A stretch of DNA of 64,000 nucleotides from Paludibacterium purpuratum (GTDB taxonomy: Bacteria > Pseudomonadota > Gammaproteobacteria > Burkholderiales > Chromobacteriaceae). Below are positions 1-9,143 of the stretch, piece after piece (position 1 is the first letter of the stretch; the number at the start of each line of letters is the position of its first letter). The stretch covers positions 62,001-126,000 of the forward strand of contig NZ_SNZP01000013.1 in assembly GCF_004363805.1 (NCBI RefSeq), given 5' to 3'. Made by a program: the position numbers and the translations under genes. The notes beneath the pieces are model-generated. The model did not search any database. It was not told the DNA's origin and saw nothing but the letters and a program-made list of their open reading frames with translations.

Positions 1-122
1 TCGATTTCATTCAGGTCTACTACCATGACTGGTACTATCCGGCCTTCAATCTGGCCGATTCCGCCATTTGTATCGGCGCGGCACTGATGGTGCTCGACAG
101 TCTGAGAAAGCCGAATCGATGA
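1..122 (+). CDS. lspA: Lipoprotein signal peptidase (signal peptidase II), C-terminal end only
   Basis: Only the last 39 codons are present; the gene enters from the left edge in the frame beginning at base 3 and ends at TGA 120-122. The readable end contains [18 protein letters not shown], the family's second catalytic-Asp block (FNxADxxI) followed by the last membrane helix and a short basic tail. LspA is the inner-membrane aspartyl protease that removes signal peptides from diacylglyceryl-modified prolipoproteins. Its stop overlaps the start of ispH (ATGA), so the two are almost certainly co-transcribed, and lspA-ispH adjacency is common in proteobacteria. Confidence 0.93.
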   Translation, partial: DFIQVYYHDWYYPAFNLADSAICIGAALMVLDSLRKPNR

Positions 123-1057
123 ATAAGACCATCATGCTGGCCAACCCGCGCGGCTTCTGCGCCGGGGTCGATCGGGCCATCGCCATCGTCGAGCGCGCCA
201 TCGAACTGTACGGCGCGCCGATTTACGTGCGTCACGAAGTGGTGCACAACCGCTTCGTGGTCGAGCAACTGCGCGACAAGGGCGCTATCTTCATCGAGGA
301 TCTGGCCGACGTGCCGACGGGCTCGATCCTGATCTACTCCGCCCACGGTGTGCCGCAATCGGTGCGGCAGCAAGCCGAGGCGCGCGGTCTGCAGGTTTAC
401 GACGCCACCTGTCCGCTGGTGACCAAGGTGCATGTCGAGGTCAAGCGCATGCACAAGGCCGGCATGGAAATCATCATGATCGGCCATGCCGGGCACCCGG
501 AAGTGGAGGGCACCATGGGCCAGGTGCCGGATCGCATGTACCTGGTGGAAAGCATCGCGGATGTCGAGCGTCTCGAGGTCGTGCATGCCGATGCGCTGGC
601 CTTCGTGTCGCAGACCACCTTGTCGGTCGACGAAACGCGCGACATCATCGCCGCCTTGCAGGCGCGTTTCCCAGCGATTGCCAGTCCGAAAAAGGACGAT
701 ATCTGCTACGCCACGCAAAACCGCCAGGATGCGGTCAAGACGCTGGCCGATGCTTGCGACCTGGTGATCGTGGTCGGTTCGCCCAACAGCTCCAACTCCA
801 ATCGTCTGCGCGAAGTCGCGGCGCTCAAAGGCGTGACGGCGTACATGGTCGACAATGCCACCCAGCTTGAGGCGTCCTGGTTCGACGGCCCGACACGCAT
901 CGGCGTCACGGCCGGCGCATCGGCGCCGGAGGTGCTAGTGCAGGCGGTCATCGAGCGCATCCGCCAACTGGGCGTGGGCGAGGTCACCGAACTGCCGGGC
1001 GTCGAGGAGCACACCACCTTCGCCTTGCCGCCGGGGTTGCGCGCGGAAAAAGCCTGA
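119..1057 (+). CDS. ispH: 4-hydroxy-3-methylbut-2-enyl diphosphate reductase (IspH/LytB)
   Basis: A 312-residue protein that makes IPP and DMAPP in the last step of the MEP isoprenoid pathway using a [4Fe-4S] cluster. The three cluster cysteines are visible at C14 ([10 protein letters not shown]), C98 (YDATCPLV) and C196 ([11 protein letters not shown]), and the catalytic Glu lies in GHPEVEGT (about residue 128). A longer in-frame reading from 68 exists, but the ATG at 119 gives the canonical [14 protein letters not shown] start and overlaps the lspA stop by 4 nt, so the upstream 17 codons are rejected. A hairpin at 1081-1104 follows the stop. Confidence 0.97.
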   Translation: MNKTIMLANPRGFCAGVDRAIAIVERAIELYGAPIYVRHEVVHNRFVVEQLRDKGAIFIEDLADVPTGSILIYSAHGVPQSVRQQAEARGLQVYDATCPLVTKVHVEVKRMHKAGMEIIMIGHAGHPEVEGTMGQVPDRMYLVESIADVERLEVVHADALAFVSQTTLSVDETRDIIAALQARFPAIASPKKDDICYATQNRQDAVKTLADACDLVIVVGSPNSSNSNRLREVAALKGVTAYMVDNATQLEASWFDGPTRIGVTAGASAPEVLVQAVIERIRQLGVGEVTELPGVEEHTTFALPPGLRAEKA

Positions 1058-1080
1058 ACGATCCATCTCCTGTGAGTGTT

Positions 1081-1104
1081 AAGCCCGGCTGTCATGCCGG
1101 GCTT
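1081..1104 (+). terminator. Hairpin after ispH, probable terminator
   Basis: AAGCCCGGC (1081-1089) and GCCGGGCTT (1096-1104) form a perfect 9-bp stem with a TGTCAT loop, 23 nt after the ispH stop. The right arm runs into TTTG rather than a long T-run, so termination strength is uncertain. Confidence 0.65.
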
Positions 1105-1210
1105 TGTCGTCTATGTGTTGTCTATTTCATAAGCTGAAGGCATGATGGTGCCCCCATCACTTGTTGAACTCTTCTCCCGGCAACGGGTTCGGAGCAAGCG
1201 GAAGACTGTC

Positions 1211-1666
1211 ATGCCTATGCACGCAACCCCTCTTCGGTTCGACCTCGATGCGCTCACCATCCGCCAGGCGTCGCCTTACGAATTCGCCTCGGTGGTGCGT
1301 CTCTACGACGAAGGCGGTTACGACGGGCGTTATCAGGCATCGGACTTCCTGTTGTTGGCGCTGTCGGGGCAGCAGGCCGTCGGCGTGGTGCGCTTGGTGC
1401 AGGATCAGGGCTACACGCTGCTGCGCGGGCTGTACATCGGCAAGGACTGGCGCGGTCGCGGCATCGGCCGCCGGCTGCTGGCCGCCGCGGCTGGCCATCT
1501 GACGACGCCGTGCTATTGTCTGGCGCAGAGTTCGCTGCTTGGCCTGTTCGCCGCCCAGGGGTTTATTCCTTGCGACGACAGTATCTCGCCGCCGTTCCTG
1601 TTGGAGCGCCGCCACCGTTACGGCTGGACCGGCAAGACCTACCACATCCTCTATCGGCCGGACTAA
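1211..1666 (+). CDS. GNAT-family N-acetyltransferase
   Basis: About 151 residues from the ATG at 1211, preceded by CGGAAG six bases upstream; an upstream in-frame ATG at 1142 would add 23 residues outside the fold. The acetyl-CoA binding block is clear: LLRGLYIGKDWRGRGIGRRLLAAA carries the GNAT motif A pattern (R/Q-x-x-G-x-G/A), with beta strands before it. The C-terminus (RHRYGWTGKTYHILYRPD) is also typical of the fold. The substrate cannot be read from sequence. It stands alone between ispH and htpG. Confidence 0.8.
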   Translation: MPMHATPLRFDLDALTIRQASPYEFASVVRLYDEGGYDGRYQASDFLLLALSGQQAVGVVRLVQDQGYTLLRGLYIGKDWRGRGIGRRLLAAAAGHLTTPCYCLAQSSLLGLFAAQGFIPCDDSISPPFLLERRHRYGWTGKTYHILYRPD

Positions 1667-1732
1667 GCGCGCGAACGCACGCAAATTGGCGCGTAGCTAC
1701 CCGAACGCGCCCTACCATGCCGTTGGCCGTCT

Positions 1733-1760
1733 ATTGAAATCGGGCAAGGCGCCCCTATCT
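1733..1760 (+). promoter_or_regulatory. Candidate sigma-32 (heat-shock) promoter for htpG
   Basis: ATTGAAA (1733-1739) resembles the sigma-32 -35 element CTTGAAA, and CCCCTATCT (1752-1760) resembles the -10 element CCCCATNT. The spacer is 12 nt, slightly shorter than the usual 13-15. It lies 35 nt before the start of htpG, a classic sigma-32 target. This is pattern reading, not mapped. Confidence 0.5.
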
Positions 1761-1794
1761 GCGCTTTATCGTTGATCAACCCCGATGAATCTCC

Positions 1795-3702
1795 ATGAGC
1801 GCACATAAAGAGACCTTGGGCTTTCAGGCCGAAGTGAAGCAACTCCTGCAACTGATGATCCACTCCTTGTATTCCAATAAGGAGATTTTCCTGCGGGAAC
1901 TCGTTTCCAATGCCTCGGATGCCGCCGATAAACTGCGTTTCGAGTCGATGAGTAACCCGGCGCTGCTGGACGAGGACGGCGAGCTCAAGATCCGTGTCAG
2001 CTTCGACTCGGCGGCACGCACGCTGACCGTGGCCGATAATGGCATCGGTATGAGCCGTGACGAGGTGATCGAACATATCGGCACCATCGCCAAGTCCGGC
2101 ACGCGTAAATTCTTCGAGGCGCTGACCGGCGACGCTCAAAAGGACGCCAACCTAATCGGTCAGTTCGGTGTCGGTTTCTACTCCGCTTTTATCGTGGCCG
2201 ACAAGGTGACGCTGACCACGCGCCGTGCCGGTGCCGCCGCCGAGAGCGGTGTGCGCTGGGAGTCGACCGGCCACGGCGAATACACGCTGGAAGCCGTCGA
2301 TAAGCCGAATCGCGGTACCGAAGTGGTGCTGCATTTGAAAGAGGGCGAGGACGAGTTCCTCAACGACTGGCGTCTGCGCCACATCGTGCGCACCTATTCC
2401 GACCATATCTCGCTGCCGATCGAGATGAAGACCGTCGCAACCGCGGACGAAGAGGGCAAGGAAGCCGCCGAGACCGAGGAAACATTCGAAGCGGTCAACC
2501 AGGCCTCCGCACTGTGGGCGCGCGCCAAGAGCGAGATCAGCGACGAACAATACCGCGAGTTCTACAAGCATGTGGCGCACGACTTCAGCGATCCGCTGGC
2601 ATGGAGCCACGCTCGCGTCGAAGGACGCCAGGAATACACCGAGTTGTTGTACATCCCATCGCGTGCCCCGTTCGATCTGTACGACCGCGAACGCAAGCAG
2701 GGCGTCAAACTGTATGTCCGCCGCGTGTTCATCATGGAAGATACGGAAAAGCTGATGCCGCATTACCTGCGCTTCGTGCGCGGGGTCATCGATGCCAGCG
2801 ATCTGCCACTTAACGTATCGCGTGAAATCCTGCAGGAATCGAAGGATATCGACGCCATCCGCGCCGGTTGCATCAAAAAAGTGCTCGGTATGCTCGACGA
2901 CCTGGCACAGAACGATGCCGACAAGTACGCCAGCTTCTGGCGCGAGTTTGGCCAAGTGCTGAAAGAAGGCGTGGGCGAAGACTTCGCCAACAAGGAGCGC
3001 ATCGCCAAATTGCTGCGCTTCCACTCCACTGCCGGCGAGAGCGACGCCGCCGACGTTTCGTTGGCCGATTACGTCGGCCGCATGAAGGAAGGTCAGGAGA
3101 AGATCTACTTCATCACCGCGGAAACGCTGGCCGCGGCCAAGAATAGCCCGCACCTGGAAGTCTTCAAGAAGAAGGGTATCGAAGTCCTGCTGTTGGTCGA
3201 CCGGGTCGACGAATGGGTCGGTAGCCATCTGCACGACTTCGAAGGCAAGGCGCTGCAGTCGGTCGCCAAGGGCGAACTCGATCTGGGCGCGCTGGAAGAC
3301 GAAGCCGATAAAGTCGCGCAGCAACAAGCCGAAGAGGCTGCCAAACCGGTGATCGGCCGCATCGCCGCGGCACTAGGCGAGCGGGTCAAGGAAGTACGCG
3401 CTACCGCGCGGTTGACCGATAGCCCTGCTTGCTTGGTGGTGGGCGAGCACGATATGAGTGCGCATCTGGAGCGCCTGCTCAAGTCGGCGGGCCAGGATGT
3501 GCCCGACGTCAAACCGGTGCTCGAGATCAACCCGGAGCATGTCCTGGTGCAGCGGTTGTCGTCGGAGGCCGACGAGGCGCGCGCGGCCGACTTGGCCCAG
3601 GTGCTGTACGACCAGGCGTTGCTGGCCGAAGGGGGCAAGCTCGACGATCCGGCATCCTTCGTCAAACGCATCAACCGCTTGATGCTTGAACTGTCTGCTT
3701 GA
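1795..3702 (+). CDS. htpG: Molecular chaperone HtpG (bacterial Hsp90)
   Basis: A full-length 635-residue Hsp90. The N-terminal GHKL ATPase domain shows [15 protein letters not shown] and [11 protein letters not shown], followed by the middle client and catalytic domain ([13 protein letters not shown], with the conserved Arg) and the C-terminal dimerisation domain. As in other bacterial HtpG proteins there is no long charged linker and no MEEVD tail. It is a cytosolic dimeric ATP-dependent chaperone. It is monocistronic: a sigma-32-like promoter precedes it and a strong nested hairpin follows it at 3710-3745. Confidence 0.97.
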   Translation: MSAHKETLGFQAEVKQLLQLMIHSLYSNKEIFLRELVSNASDAADKLRFESMSNPALLDEDGELKIRVSFDSAARTLTVADNGIGMSRDEVIEHIGTIAKSGTRKFFEALTGDAQKDANLIGQFGVGFYSAFIVADKVTLTTRRAGAAAESGVRWESTGHGEYTLEAVDKPNRGTEVVLHLKEGEDEFLNDWRLRHIVRTYSDHISLPIEMKTVATADEEGKEAAETEETFEAVNQASALWARAKSEISDEQYREFYKHVAHDFSDPLAWSHARVEGRQEYTELLYIPSRAPFDLYDRERKQGVKLYVRRVFIMEDTEKLMPHYLRFVRGVIDASDLPLNVSREILQESKDIDAIRAGCIKKVLGMLDDLAQNDADKYASFWREFGQVLKEGVGEDFANKERIAKLLRFHSTAGESDAADVSLADYVGRMKEGQEKIYFITAETLAAAKNSPHLEVFKKKGIEVLLLVDRVDEWVGSHLHDFEGKALQSVAKGELDLGALEDEADKVAQQQAEEAAKPVIGRIAAALGERVKEVRATARLTDSPACLVVGEHDMSAHLERLLKSAGQDVPDVKPVLEINPEHVLVQRLSSEADEARAADLAQVLYDQALLAEGGKLDDPASFVKRINRLMLELSA

Positions 3703-3709
3703 TCTTTCT

Positions 3710-3745
3710 CCCCGCCCAGCCGGTCATGAGACCGGTAGGGCGGGG
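3710..3745. terminator. Nested hairpin between convergent htpG and 3768-4220
   Basis: An outer stem CCCCGCCC/GGGCGGGG (8 bp) encloses an inner stem CCGGTC-ATGA-GACCGG. It lies 7 nt after the htpG stop and beyond the stop of the convergent minus-strand gene, so it probably serves both directions. There is no long T-run on either side. Confidence 0.6.
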
Positions 3746-3767
3746 ATTCCTACCTATCCGGGGCGGG

Positions 3768-4220
3768 TTAACGCTTCTCCGGCATCAACGACGAATGGTG
3801 GCTGGTGATCAGCCACTGTTTGCCATCGTAGTCGTAGGTGAAGGTGTAGCGCGCGTGCGCGAGACTGCCGTCGCCGAAGCGGAACGTGTATAGGCCGCTA
3901 TCCAGCGCCGAATTACAGCCAATGCTAACGACGCGCTGGTCGATCTGACCGACCGGCTTCTTGACCAGGAAATGCTCAAAATAGTCGATCTTTTCCGCCT
4001 GCGTCAGCCGGGGCTTGTTAGACAGCGTCGGGAGCAGGAGCGAGCCCTGTGCGTAGTTGGCGGCGACCTTTGCCGGGTCGCCGGTTTGCAGCGAGGCATT
4101 CCAGCGGTCGAATAAGCCGGCGATTTCGGCTTGTGTGGTCGGCTTGCAGTTGGTGTCGGCATACGCGAGCGCGTTGGTGCCGGCAAGCACCAACGACAGG
4201 CAGAACGATAGAACTTTCAT
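3768..4220 (-). CDS. Secreted SnoaL-like (SgcJ/EcaC-type) protein
   Basis: 150 residues. Residues 1-21 are a signal peptide (MKVLSFCLSLVLAGTNALAYA), so the product is probably periplasmic. The rest fits the cone-shaped NTF2/SnoaL fold seen in the SgcJ/EcaC and CaMKII-association-domain-like families: EIAGLFDRWNASLQTGDPAKVAANYA, then LLLPTLSN, HFLVKKPVGQI and the C-terminal strand pair YTFTYDYDGKQWLITSHHSS. The HHSSLMPEKR ending is the usual end of that family. The function of secreted members is unknown; ligand binding or an enzymatic role are both possible. An SD-like AGGAGAAAT precedes the ATG. Confidence 0.72.
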   Translation of the reverse strand: MKVLSFCLSLVLAGTNALAYADTNCKPTTQAEIAGLFDRWNASLQTGDPAKVAANYAQGSLLLPTLSNKPRLTQAEKIDYFEHFLVKKPVGQIDQRVVSIGCNSALDSGLYTFRFGDGSLAHARYTFTYDYDGKQWLITSHHSSLMPEKR

Positions 4221-4401
4221 GGCGATTTCTCCTTATTTTGATGCGAACGATCCGCATGAAGGCAATGCGGCCGTGAGATTCTAGTGTTCTGTTGATCGCG
4301 AATAGCTAGGAAGAGTCTTAACAGGTCGACATTTGTCGTTCGCGCGCCCCTTTCCCCTCGGACGAGAGGTGAGGGCACGCGTTTCGGTCACGCAAAACGT
4401 A

Positions 4402-5013
4402 TCAAGCCGACGGCGGGCAGGTGTCGACGAAGGACGGGCGCGTTTCCAGCTTTTGCTGCAAGGCGAGCAGGTTGGGATAGGCATCCTTCCACTGAATATC
4501 GGGGAAGCGGAAGTCCAGGTAGGCCAGGCAGCAGCCTACGGCGATGTCCGCCAGGCTGTAACCGTCGCCGTGGCACCACGGTCGTTCGCCCAGGTCGTGC
4601 GATAGCGCCGCCAGGCCGCGATCGATCTTTCCGTGCTGACGATCGAGCCATTCCTGGCTTTGTTGGACTGCCGGACGTTTCTTCTCCAGGAAGATCGCCA
4701 CCGCGGCATCGATGATGCCGTCGGCCAGCGCTTCCCAGCGCTTGGTCTGGATCAGTTGACGGTTGCCGTCCGGCAACAGCCGCTGAACCGGCGAAACGTT
4801 GTCTAGATATTCGACGATGACGCGCGAATCGAACAGTGTCATGCCGTCGTCGAGTTCGAGTACCGGCACCTTGCCCAACGGGTTGTAGTCGGGCACTTTG
4901 CTGTCGGCATTCCAGGGAATGTCGACCTCGATCGGGCAGTCGATTTTCTTTTCCGCCAGCACGATACGCACCTTGCGGGCATAGGGGCTGGTGAGCGAAG
5001 CGATCAGTTTCAT
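4402..5013 (-). CDS. Glutathione S-transferase family protein (YibF-like)
   Basis: 203 residues. The N-terminal thioredoxin-like domain begins MKLIASLTSPYARKVRIVLAEK, with the Ser/Pro glutathione-activating region at residues 8-10. It continues with NPLGKVPVLELDDG (cis-Pro) and the SNAIL-type position DSRVIVEYLD. The helical C-terminal domain follows (ALADGIIDAAVAI and YSLADIAVGCCLAYLDFRFPDI, the N-capping box). It reads closest to E. coli YibF, a GST of unknown substrate. The gene is a single minus-strand unit between two unrelated genes. The 181-nt gap before the next gene (4221-4401) holds nothing I can name. Confidence 0.88.
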   Translation of the reverse strand: MKLIASLTSPYARKVRIVLAEKKIDCPIEVDIPWNADSKVPDYNPLGKVPVLELDDGMTLFDSRVIVEYLDNVSPVQRLLPDGNRQLIQTKRWEALADGIIDAAVAIFLEKKRPAVQQSQEWLDRQHGKIDRGLAALSHDLGERPWCHGDGYSLADIAVGCCLAYLDFRFPDIQWKDAYPNLLALQQKLETRPSFVDTCPPSA

Positions 5014-5109
5014 AAGAGGTTCAAACCGGGTTGATGATTCATCCGACTTGCGGAGCGACGACTTACTTTAGCGCAAGCGTCGCCGCCCCGGAAGAGCCTG
5101 CAAACCGAC

Positions 5110-5802
5110 TTACTTCAAATCCAGCTTACCGCTGACCTGCAATTGCAGCATGGTGGTGCCTGCCTGCCAGTCGGGTGCGGCGACGCTTTCGGTGCTGGCG
5201 ATGCCGCGTTTGGCCATCATCGCCATCAGCGGACGCGGCCCGTTGCCGCCGTTGCCGATCGACAGCTCGCGCACGCTGACGCTTGTTTTACCTAGCGCGC
5301 CGGCTGCGATCTTGGCGGTCGCCTGCAACTGGGAAATGGCTTCCGGCAGCATCTGTTGTTCGACGGTTTTGCGCATCTGATCCGATACGCTGAAGTCTAC
5401 ATTGCCTAAAAGCATGCTCTGCTGCAACTTGGCGACCAGTTGGGCCCCCTGTACGAAATCACGGCTCCTCAAGTGGATTTCCGCCCGCCCCTGCCAGCCT
5501 TTGATCTGGTTGTTCTTGTCGTACAGCGGCCAGCTCGAATAGGCCCCGCTCGTCGCTTGAACCGCGCTGTAGCCGCGAGCCACGGCCATGGCGGCGGCGG
5601 ACTTGCGGTTCAGGCTATCGGCCAGTGTGGCCGGCTGCGACTGGGTTTCCTGGACGTACAGGGTGGCATCCAACTGGTCGTTGGCGACTTCGCGCTGGCT
5701 GGAAGCGGTCAATTCGAGCTGCGTGGCGGCCTCTTCGGCCGTGGCGGGCAACGCTGCGGCCAGTAGCAGGGTGCCGCCGATCAGGGCGTGCATGGGTTTC
5801 AT
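5110..5802 (-). CDS. SIMPL domain (DUF541) periplasmic protein
   Basis: 230 residues with a signal peptide (residues 1-22, cleavage after ATA). The SIMPL/DUF541 fold follows: LELTASSQREVANDQLDATLYVQ at the N-terminus, alternating strands with GWQGRAEIHLRSRDF in the middle, and MLQLQVSGKLDLK at the C-terminus. The family includes E. coli YggE and BP26-type antigens; the molecular function is not established, although E. coli YggE has been linked to oxidative stress. Two nearby Met codons (residues 1 and 4) could serve as start. It reads toward lower coordinates, downstream of aceB but beyond that gene's terminator. Confidence 0.85.
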   Translation of the reverse strand: MKPMHALIGGTLLLAAALPATAEEAATQLELTASSQREVANDQLDATLYVQETQSQPATLADSLNRKSAAAMAVARGYSAVQATSGAYSSWPLYDKNNQIKGWQGRAEIHLRSRDFVQGAQLVAKLQQSMLLGNVDFSVSDQMRKTVEQQMLPEAISQLQATAKIAAGALGKTSVSVRELSIGNGGNGPRPLMAMMAKRGIASTESVAAPDWQAGTTMLQLQVSGKLDLK

Positions 5803-5836
5803 GGCATCTCGCTGTCAATAAGGGAACTCGTCTGGA

Positions 5837-5874
5837 CAAAAAAATGACGAGATCGTTCAGTTGATCTCGTCATT
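5837..5874 (-). terminator. Intrinsic terminator of aceB
   Basis: AATGACGAGATC (5843-5854) and GATCTCGTCATT (5863-5874) form a perfect 12-bp stem around GTTCAGTT. On the minus strand the stem is followed by a run of seven T's (the A-run at 5838-5844), a textbook terminator 35 nt past the aceB stop. Confidence 0.92.
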
Positions 5875-5909
5875 AATTTAGCGACATGTTGGCCGTTGAG
5901 ACAAGTGCG

Positions 5910-7505
5910 TTATGACAGGTACTCGTAACCAGGCAGTGTCAGGAACTCCACGAAGCGGTCGGAAGTGGTGAGCATATCGAACATTTCGACCGCATCTTGG
6001 TACTGTTTGGTCCAGCGTGCGCCGTACTCTGCCTTGAGCTTGCCTACCTCATCCTCCTGCAGTTGGCGGAACAGTTCGACCGTGACCTTGCGGCCATCGT
6101 CCAGCACGCCTTTGGGCGAGCGGATCCATTGCCAGATCTGCGAGCGCGAGATTTCCGCGGTGGCGGCGTCTTCCATGAGATTGTGGATCGGCACGCAGCC
6201 GTTGCCCGAAATCCATGAGCCGAGATACTGGATGCCGACGTTGATGTTCATGCGTAGCCCGGCTTCGGTAATCGGCGTTTCCGGCTGGAAATTGATCAGA
6301 TCGGCTGGCTTGACCTCGACATCCGGCCGCTGCTTGCCGATCTGGTTCGGTTGCTCGCCCAATACGGCGCTAAAGGCTTCCAACGCGATCGGCACCAGTC
6401 CCGGGTGTGCGATCCAGCCGCCGTCGTAGCCGTCGGCCGCGTCGCGATCCTTGTCGGCCTTTACGCCCGCCAGTGCCTTTTCGTTGGCAACCGGATCGTT
6501 CTTGATCGGAATCAGTGCCGCCATGCCGCCGATCGCCGGGGCGTTGCGGCGATGACAAGTCTTGAGCAGCAGCAGGCTGTAGGCACGCATGAACGGGACG
6601 GTCATGGTGATCTGGCCGCGGTTGGCCAGGCAGAAGTCGCGGTTGTTCTTGAACTTCTTGATGCAACTAAAGATGTAGTCCCAGCGCCCGGCGTTCAGCC
6701 CCGAGCTATGCTCGCGCAGTTCATACAGGATCTCGTCCATTTCGAAGGCGGCAAGGATGGTCTCGATCAGCACCGTCGCCTTGATGGTGCCGCGCGGCAC
6801 CGAGAGCGCGCCTTGCGCCGCCACGAAGATGTCGTTCCACAGCCGGGCTTCCAGGTGGCTTTCCATCTTGGGCAGATAGTAGTAGGTCGCCGAACCGTTG
6901 GCGGTCAGATAATGGATGTTATGGAAGAACGACAGCGCGAAATCGAAAATCGCGCCGCTGACTTGTTCGCCGTCCACCGTCACGTGCTTTTCCATCAGGT
7001 GCCAACCGCGCGGACGCAGGATCAGTGTGGCGATGGTGTCGTTCAGGCGGTAGGCCTTGCCCTCCGGACTCGTCCAGGCGATGGTCTTGCGATAAGCATC
7101 GCGCACGTTGATTTGGCCGGTGATCTGGTTTTCCCAGCTCGGGCAGTTCGAGTCTTCGAAATCGGCCATGAAGCTCTTGGCGCCCGAGTTGAGCGCATTG
7201 ATCATCATCTTGCGCTCTACCGGGCCTGTGATCTCAGCGCGGCGATCCAGCAGATCCGCCGGTAGCGGTGCGATTTTCCAGTCGCCTGTGCGGATGTGGC
7301 CGGTTTCCGCCAGGAAGTCGGGCAGCCGGCCGCCATCCAGTTCGGCTTGGCGAGTGACGCGCGCTGCTATCAGCTCGCGGCGGCGCGGCTCGAACTGGCG
7401 GTGCAGTGCCGCCACCAGCGCCAATGCGTCGGGGGTTAGTATGCTGGCGAATTCCGGCGTTACCTGCGCGTTGATCGCGACGCCCTGTGGCAATGTTGTC
7501 GACAT
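5910..7505 (-). CDS. aceB: Malate synthase A
   Basis: 531 residues, the length of malate synthase A. It condenses glyoxylate and acetyl-CoA to malate, the second step of the glyoxylate bypass. Visible landmarks are the N-terminal [16 protein letters not shown], the catalytic-Arg region [11 protein letters not shown], the acetyl-CoA/Mg region [37 protein letters not shown] (the family signature) and the C-terminal [27 protein letters not shown] with the catalytic Asp. It is divergent from a LysR gene and has its own terminator. The partner aceA is 7 kb away, so the bypass is not an operon here. Confidence 0.97.
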   Translation of the reverse strand: MSTTLPQGVAINAQVTPEFASILTPDALALVAALHRQFEPRRRELIAARVTRQAELDGGRLPDFLAETGHIRTGDWKIAPLPADLLDRRAEITGPVERKMMINALNSGAKSFMADFEDSNCPSWENQITGQINVRDAYRKTIAWTSPEGKAYRLNDTIATLILRPRGWHLMEKHVTVDGEQVSGAIFDFALSFFHNIHYLTANGSATYYYLPKMESHLEARLWNDIFVAAQGALSVPRGTIKATVLIETILAAFEMDEILYELREHSSGLNAGRWDYIFSCIKKFKNNRDFCLANRGQITMTVPFMRAYSLLLLKTCHRRNAPAIGGMAALIPIKNDPVANEKALAGVKADKDRDAADGYDGGWIAHPGLVPIALEAFSAVLGEQPNQIGKQRPDVEVKPADLINFQPETPITEAGLRMNINVGIQYLGSWISGNGCVPIHNLMEDAATAEISRSQIWQWIRSPKGVLDDGRKVTVELFRQLQEDEVGKLKAEYGARWTKQYQDAVEMFDMLTTSDRFVEFLTLPGYEYLS

Positions 7506-7535
7506 AATGCTTCCTCTCGTGCTGTGCTTTTTATG

Positions 7536-7597
7536 AAAATGCGATAACCCAGTTTAGTGACCTCGATGTGATAAAAAAAGAGCTAAAATGCCATAAC
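7536..7597. promoter_or_regulatory. Paired 13-bp repeats in the aceB/LysR intergenic region
   Basis: AAAATGCGATAAC (7536-7548) and AAAATGCCATAAC (7585-7597) differ at one base and start 49 bp apart, within the 114-bp region between divergent aceB and the LysR gene. They are candidate binding sites for the LysR protein or another regulator of aceB. No classical inverted LysR box is obvious. Confidence 0.35.
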
Positions 7598-7619
7598 ATC
7601 TTTTACTTTTTAGTAACTA

Positions 7620-8516
7620 ATGGACAGCCTCAAGCAACTGGAAAGTTTTGTCGCGGTGGTCAAGCACGGCAGCCTGTCCGCCGCTGCGCGCAGTGAGGGC
7701 GTGGTGCCGGCGGTGATGGGGCGGCGGTTGGATGCCCTGGAGGAGCGGCTGGGCGCCAAGCTGCTGGTGCGCACGACGCGTAGTCTGACACTGACGCAGG
7801 AGGGGAGTGCCTTCTACGAGGACTGCCTGCGCATTCTGGCCGAATTGACGGAGGCGGAGGCGGCGGTTGCCTCCGGCAGCGCCCGTGCTCGTGGCCATTT
7901 GCGCATCAGCGCGCCGGCCGGCTTCGGCAGGCGCCATGTCGCGCCGCATGCCGCCGCCTTCCAACAGGCCAACCCCGACATCAAGGTCACGCTCGACCTG
8001 TCCGATCGTATGGTCGATCTGTTGCGCGACCCGATCGACTGTGCCATCCGCATCAGCGATTTGTCGGATTCCAACCTGGTTGCGGTGCGGTTGGCGCAGA
8101 ATCGCCGCGTGGTGGTTGCCGCGCCCGCCTATCTCGCCCGGCACGGTATCCCGCGGACGCTGGACGATTTGGCCCGCCATGCCTGCTTGACCCTGGGCGA
8201 AAGCCAGAGCCGCGGTTGGCGCTTCGTGGTCGACGGCGAGCAGATCAACCTACGGGTCAGCGGCATGCTGGAGTGCAACGACGGCGCCGTGCTGCACGAT
8301 TGGGCCTTGCAGGGCAGGGGACTGGCTTGGCGCTCGCTGTGGGAGGTCAAGGACGACTTGTCGGATGGCCGGCTGGTCAGTGTGCTCGATCACTATTCCT
8401 CGCCCGACTACCCGGTTTACGCCGTGGTGCCGCAACGAAAATTCCTGCCGCAGCGCGTGCGGCACTTCATCGATTATTTGAAAGCGGTCTATGCTCAAGC
8501 CGGTTATTGGGACTAA
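7620..8516 (+). CDS. LysR-family transcriptional regulator
   Basis: 298 residues. The N-terminal winged HTH is typical (LKQLESFVAVVKHGSLSAAARSEGVVPAVMGRRLDALEERLGAKLLVRTTR, residues 4-54). A periplasmic-binding-protein-like effector domain follows from about residue 90 (RGHLRISAPAGFGRRHV...). The second helix has GVVPAVMGRR, a variant often seen in the subgroup that regulates single target genes. It is transcribed divergently from aceB with 114 bp between starts, so control of aceB is the natural guess, but the effector is unknown. No good Shine-Dalgarno precedes the ATG. Confidence 0.92.
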   Translation: MDSLKQLESFVAVVKHGSLSAAARSEGVVPAVMGRRLDALEERLGAKLLVRTTRSLTLTQEGSAFYEDCLRILAELTEAEAAVASGSARARGHLRISAPAGFGRRHVAPHAAAFQQANPDIKVTLDLSDRMVDLLRDPIDCAIRISDLSDSNLVAVRLAQNRRVVVAAPAYLARHGIPRTLDDLARHACLTLGESQSRGWRFVVDGEQINLRVSGMLECNDGAVLHDWALQGRGLAWRSLWEVKDDLSDGRLVSVLDHYSSPDYPVYAVVPQRKFLPQRVRHFIDYLKAVYAQAGYWD

Positions 8517-8528
8517 GGGAGAATGCCG

Positions 8529-8939
8529 ATGAATAAACGCTTGCTTTTGCCGGGGGCGCTCATGCTGCTGGCAAGCTATGTTGCCGCTGCCGCCGAGCCG
8601 ACCTATCAACTGACCTGTTTGCCGGACAATGCCTCACCGTCGCTGGTGGAAAACATCCACACCCGGCTGGCGTTGCACGGCTGGCAAGAAGCCCGGGGCA
8701 AGGCGGACTATCAGCTGTGCTTCCAGGTTTTGACGCGCCAGCAGATCGTCGCCGATCCGGCACCCTATCGCTACGGTCCCTATTGGGCGCCGCCTGTCGA
8801 TCAAGTGGTGGACGTCCCCTACCTGTCGTTGCGTGCCACCGGCACCGACCAACCGGCCTGGCGCGGCGAGCAGACGCTGGATCAGGATGGTGGCCTCGAG
8901 GCGGCAATACGTAGTCTGATCGACCGTCTGCCGTTATGA
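8529..8939 (+). CDS. Small secreted protein of unknown function
   Basis: 136 residues from the ATG at 8529. AGGGAG lies seven bases upstream of it; the ATG at 8523 sits too close to that site. Residues 1-22 form a signal peptide (NKRLLLPGALMLLASYVAAAA). The mature part has two Cys residues (LTCLP, YQLCFQ) that could form a disulfide, and a Tyr/Pro-rich centre (APYRYGPYWAPPVDQVVDVPYLSLRATG). It ends in an alpha-helical DGGLEAAIRSLIDRLPL. The shape, alternating strands with a C-terminal helix, resembles DUF4136-type periplasmic proteins, but I cannot assign it. It starts 12 nt after the LysR stop and may be co-transcribed; a terminator follows. Confidence 0.7.
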   Translation: MNKRLLLPGALMLLASYVAAAAEPTYQLTCLPDNASPSLVENIHTRLALHGWQEARGKADYQLCFQVLTRQQIVADPAPYRYGPYWAPPVDQVVDVPYLSLRATGTDQPAWRGEQTLDQDGGLEAAIRSLIDRLPL

Positions 8940-8963
8940 GGCCTTAGCGCCTCGAGCGAGATG

Positions 8964-8988
8964 CGCCACAGCTTGTGGCGTTTTTTTT
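8964..8988 (+). terminator. Intrinsic terminator after the LysR/small-protein unit
   Basis: CGCCACA-GCT-TGTGGCG (8964-8980) is followed by eight T's (8981-8988), 25 nt past the stop at 8939. Confidence 0.9.
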
Positions 8989-9016
8989 GCGTTGCAGTAA
9001 ACTATTCGTGTTGCGA

Positions 9017-9040
9017 ATTGATCAATGCAATATTTGCATT
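9017..9040. promoter_or_regulatory. Overlapping AT-rich palindromes upstream of a GNAT gene
   Basis: ATTGATCAAT (9017-9026) overlaps AATGCAA-TAT-TTGCATT (9024-9040). These dyads lie in an AT-rich stretch about 105 bp before the GNAT start and look like an operator; no regulator is encoded next to it. The remainder of 8989-9143 shows no gene I can support. Confidence 0.35.
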
Positions 9041-9143
9041 AAGTCAAGAGGAGTGGAAATAACTGCCTGGCAGCCTCGCGATGTGCTCTTAGCGCCATAA
9101 ACTGTCTGTAATCGACAAATTTGGCTTTCACAAGGAAACAATC

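Noticed and set aside
9041-9143. Possible short leader peptide before the GNAT gene (AGAGGAGTGG region)
   Set aside because: The start spacing is wrong for the nearby GTG and other starts give only a few codons, so there is no support for a gene.
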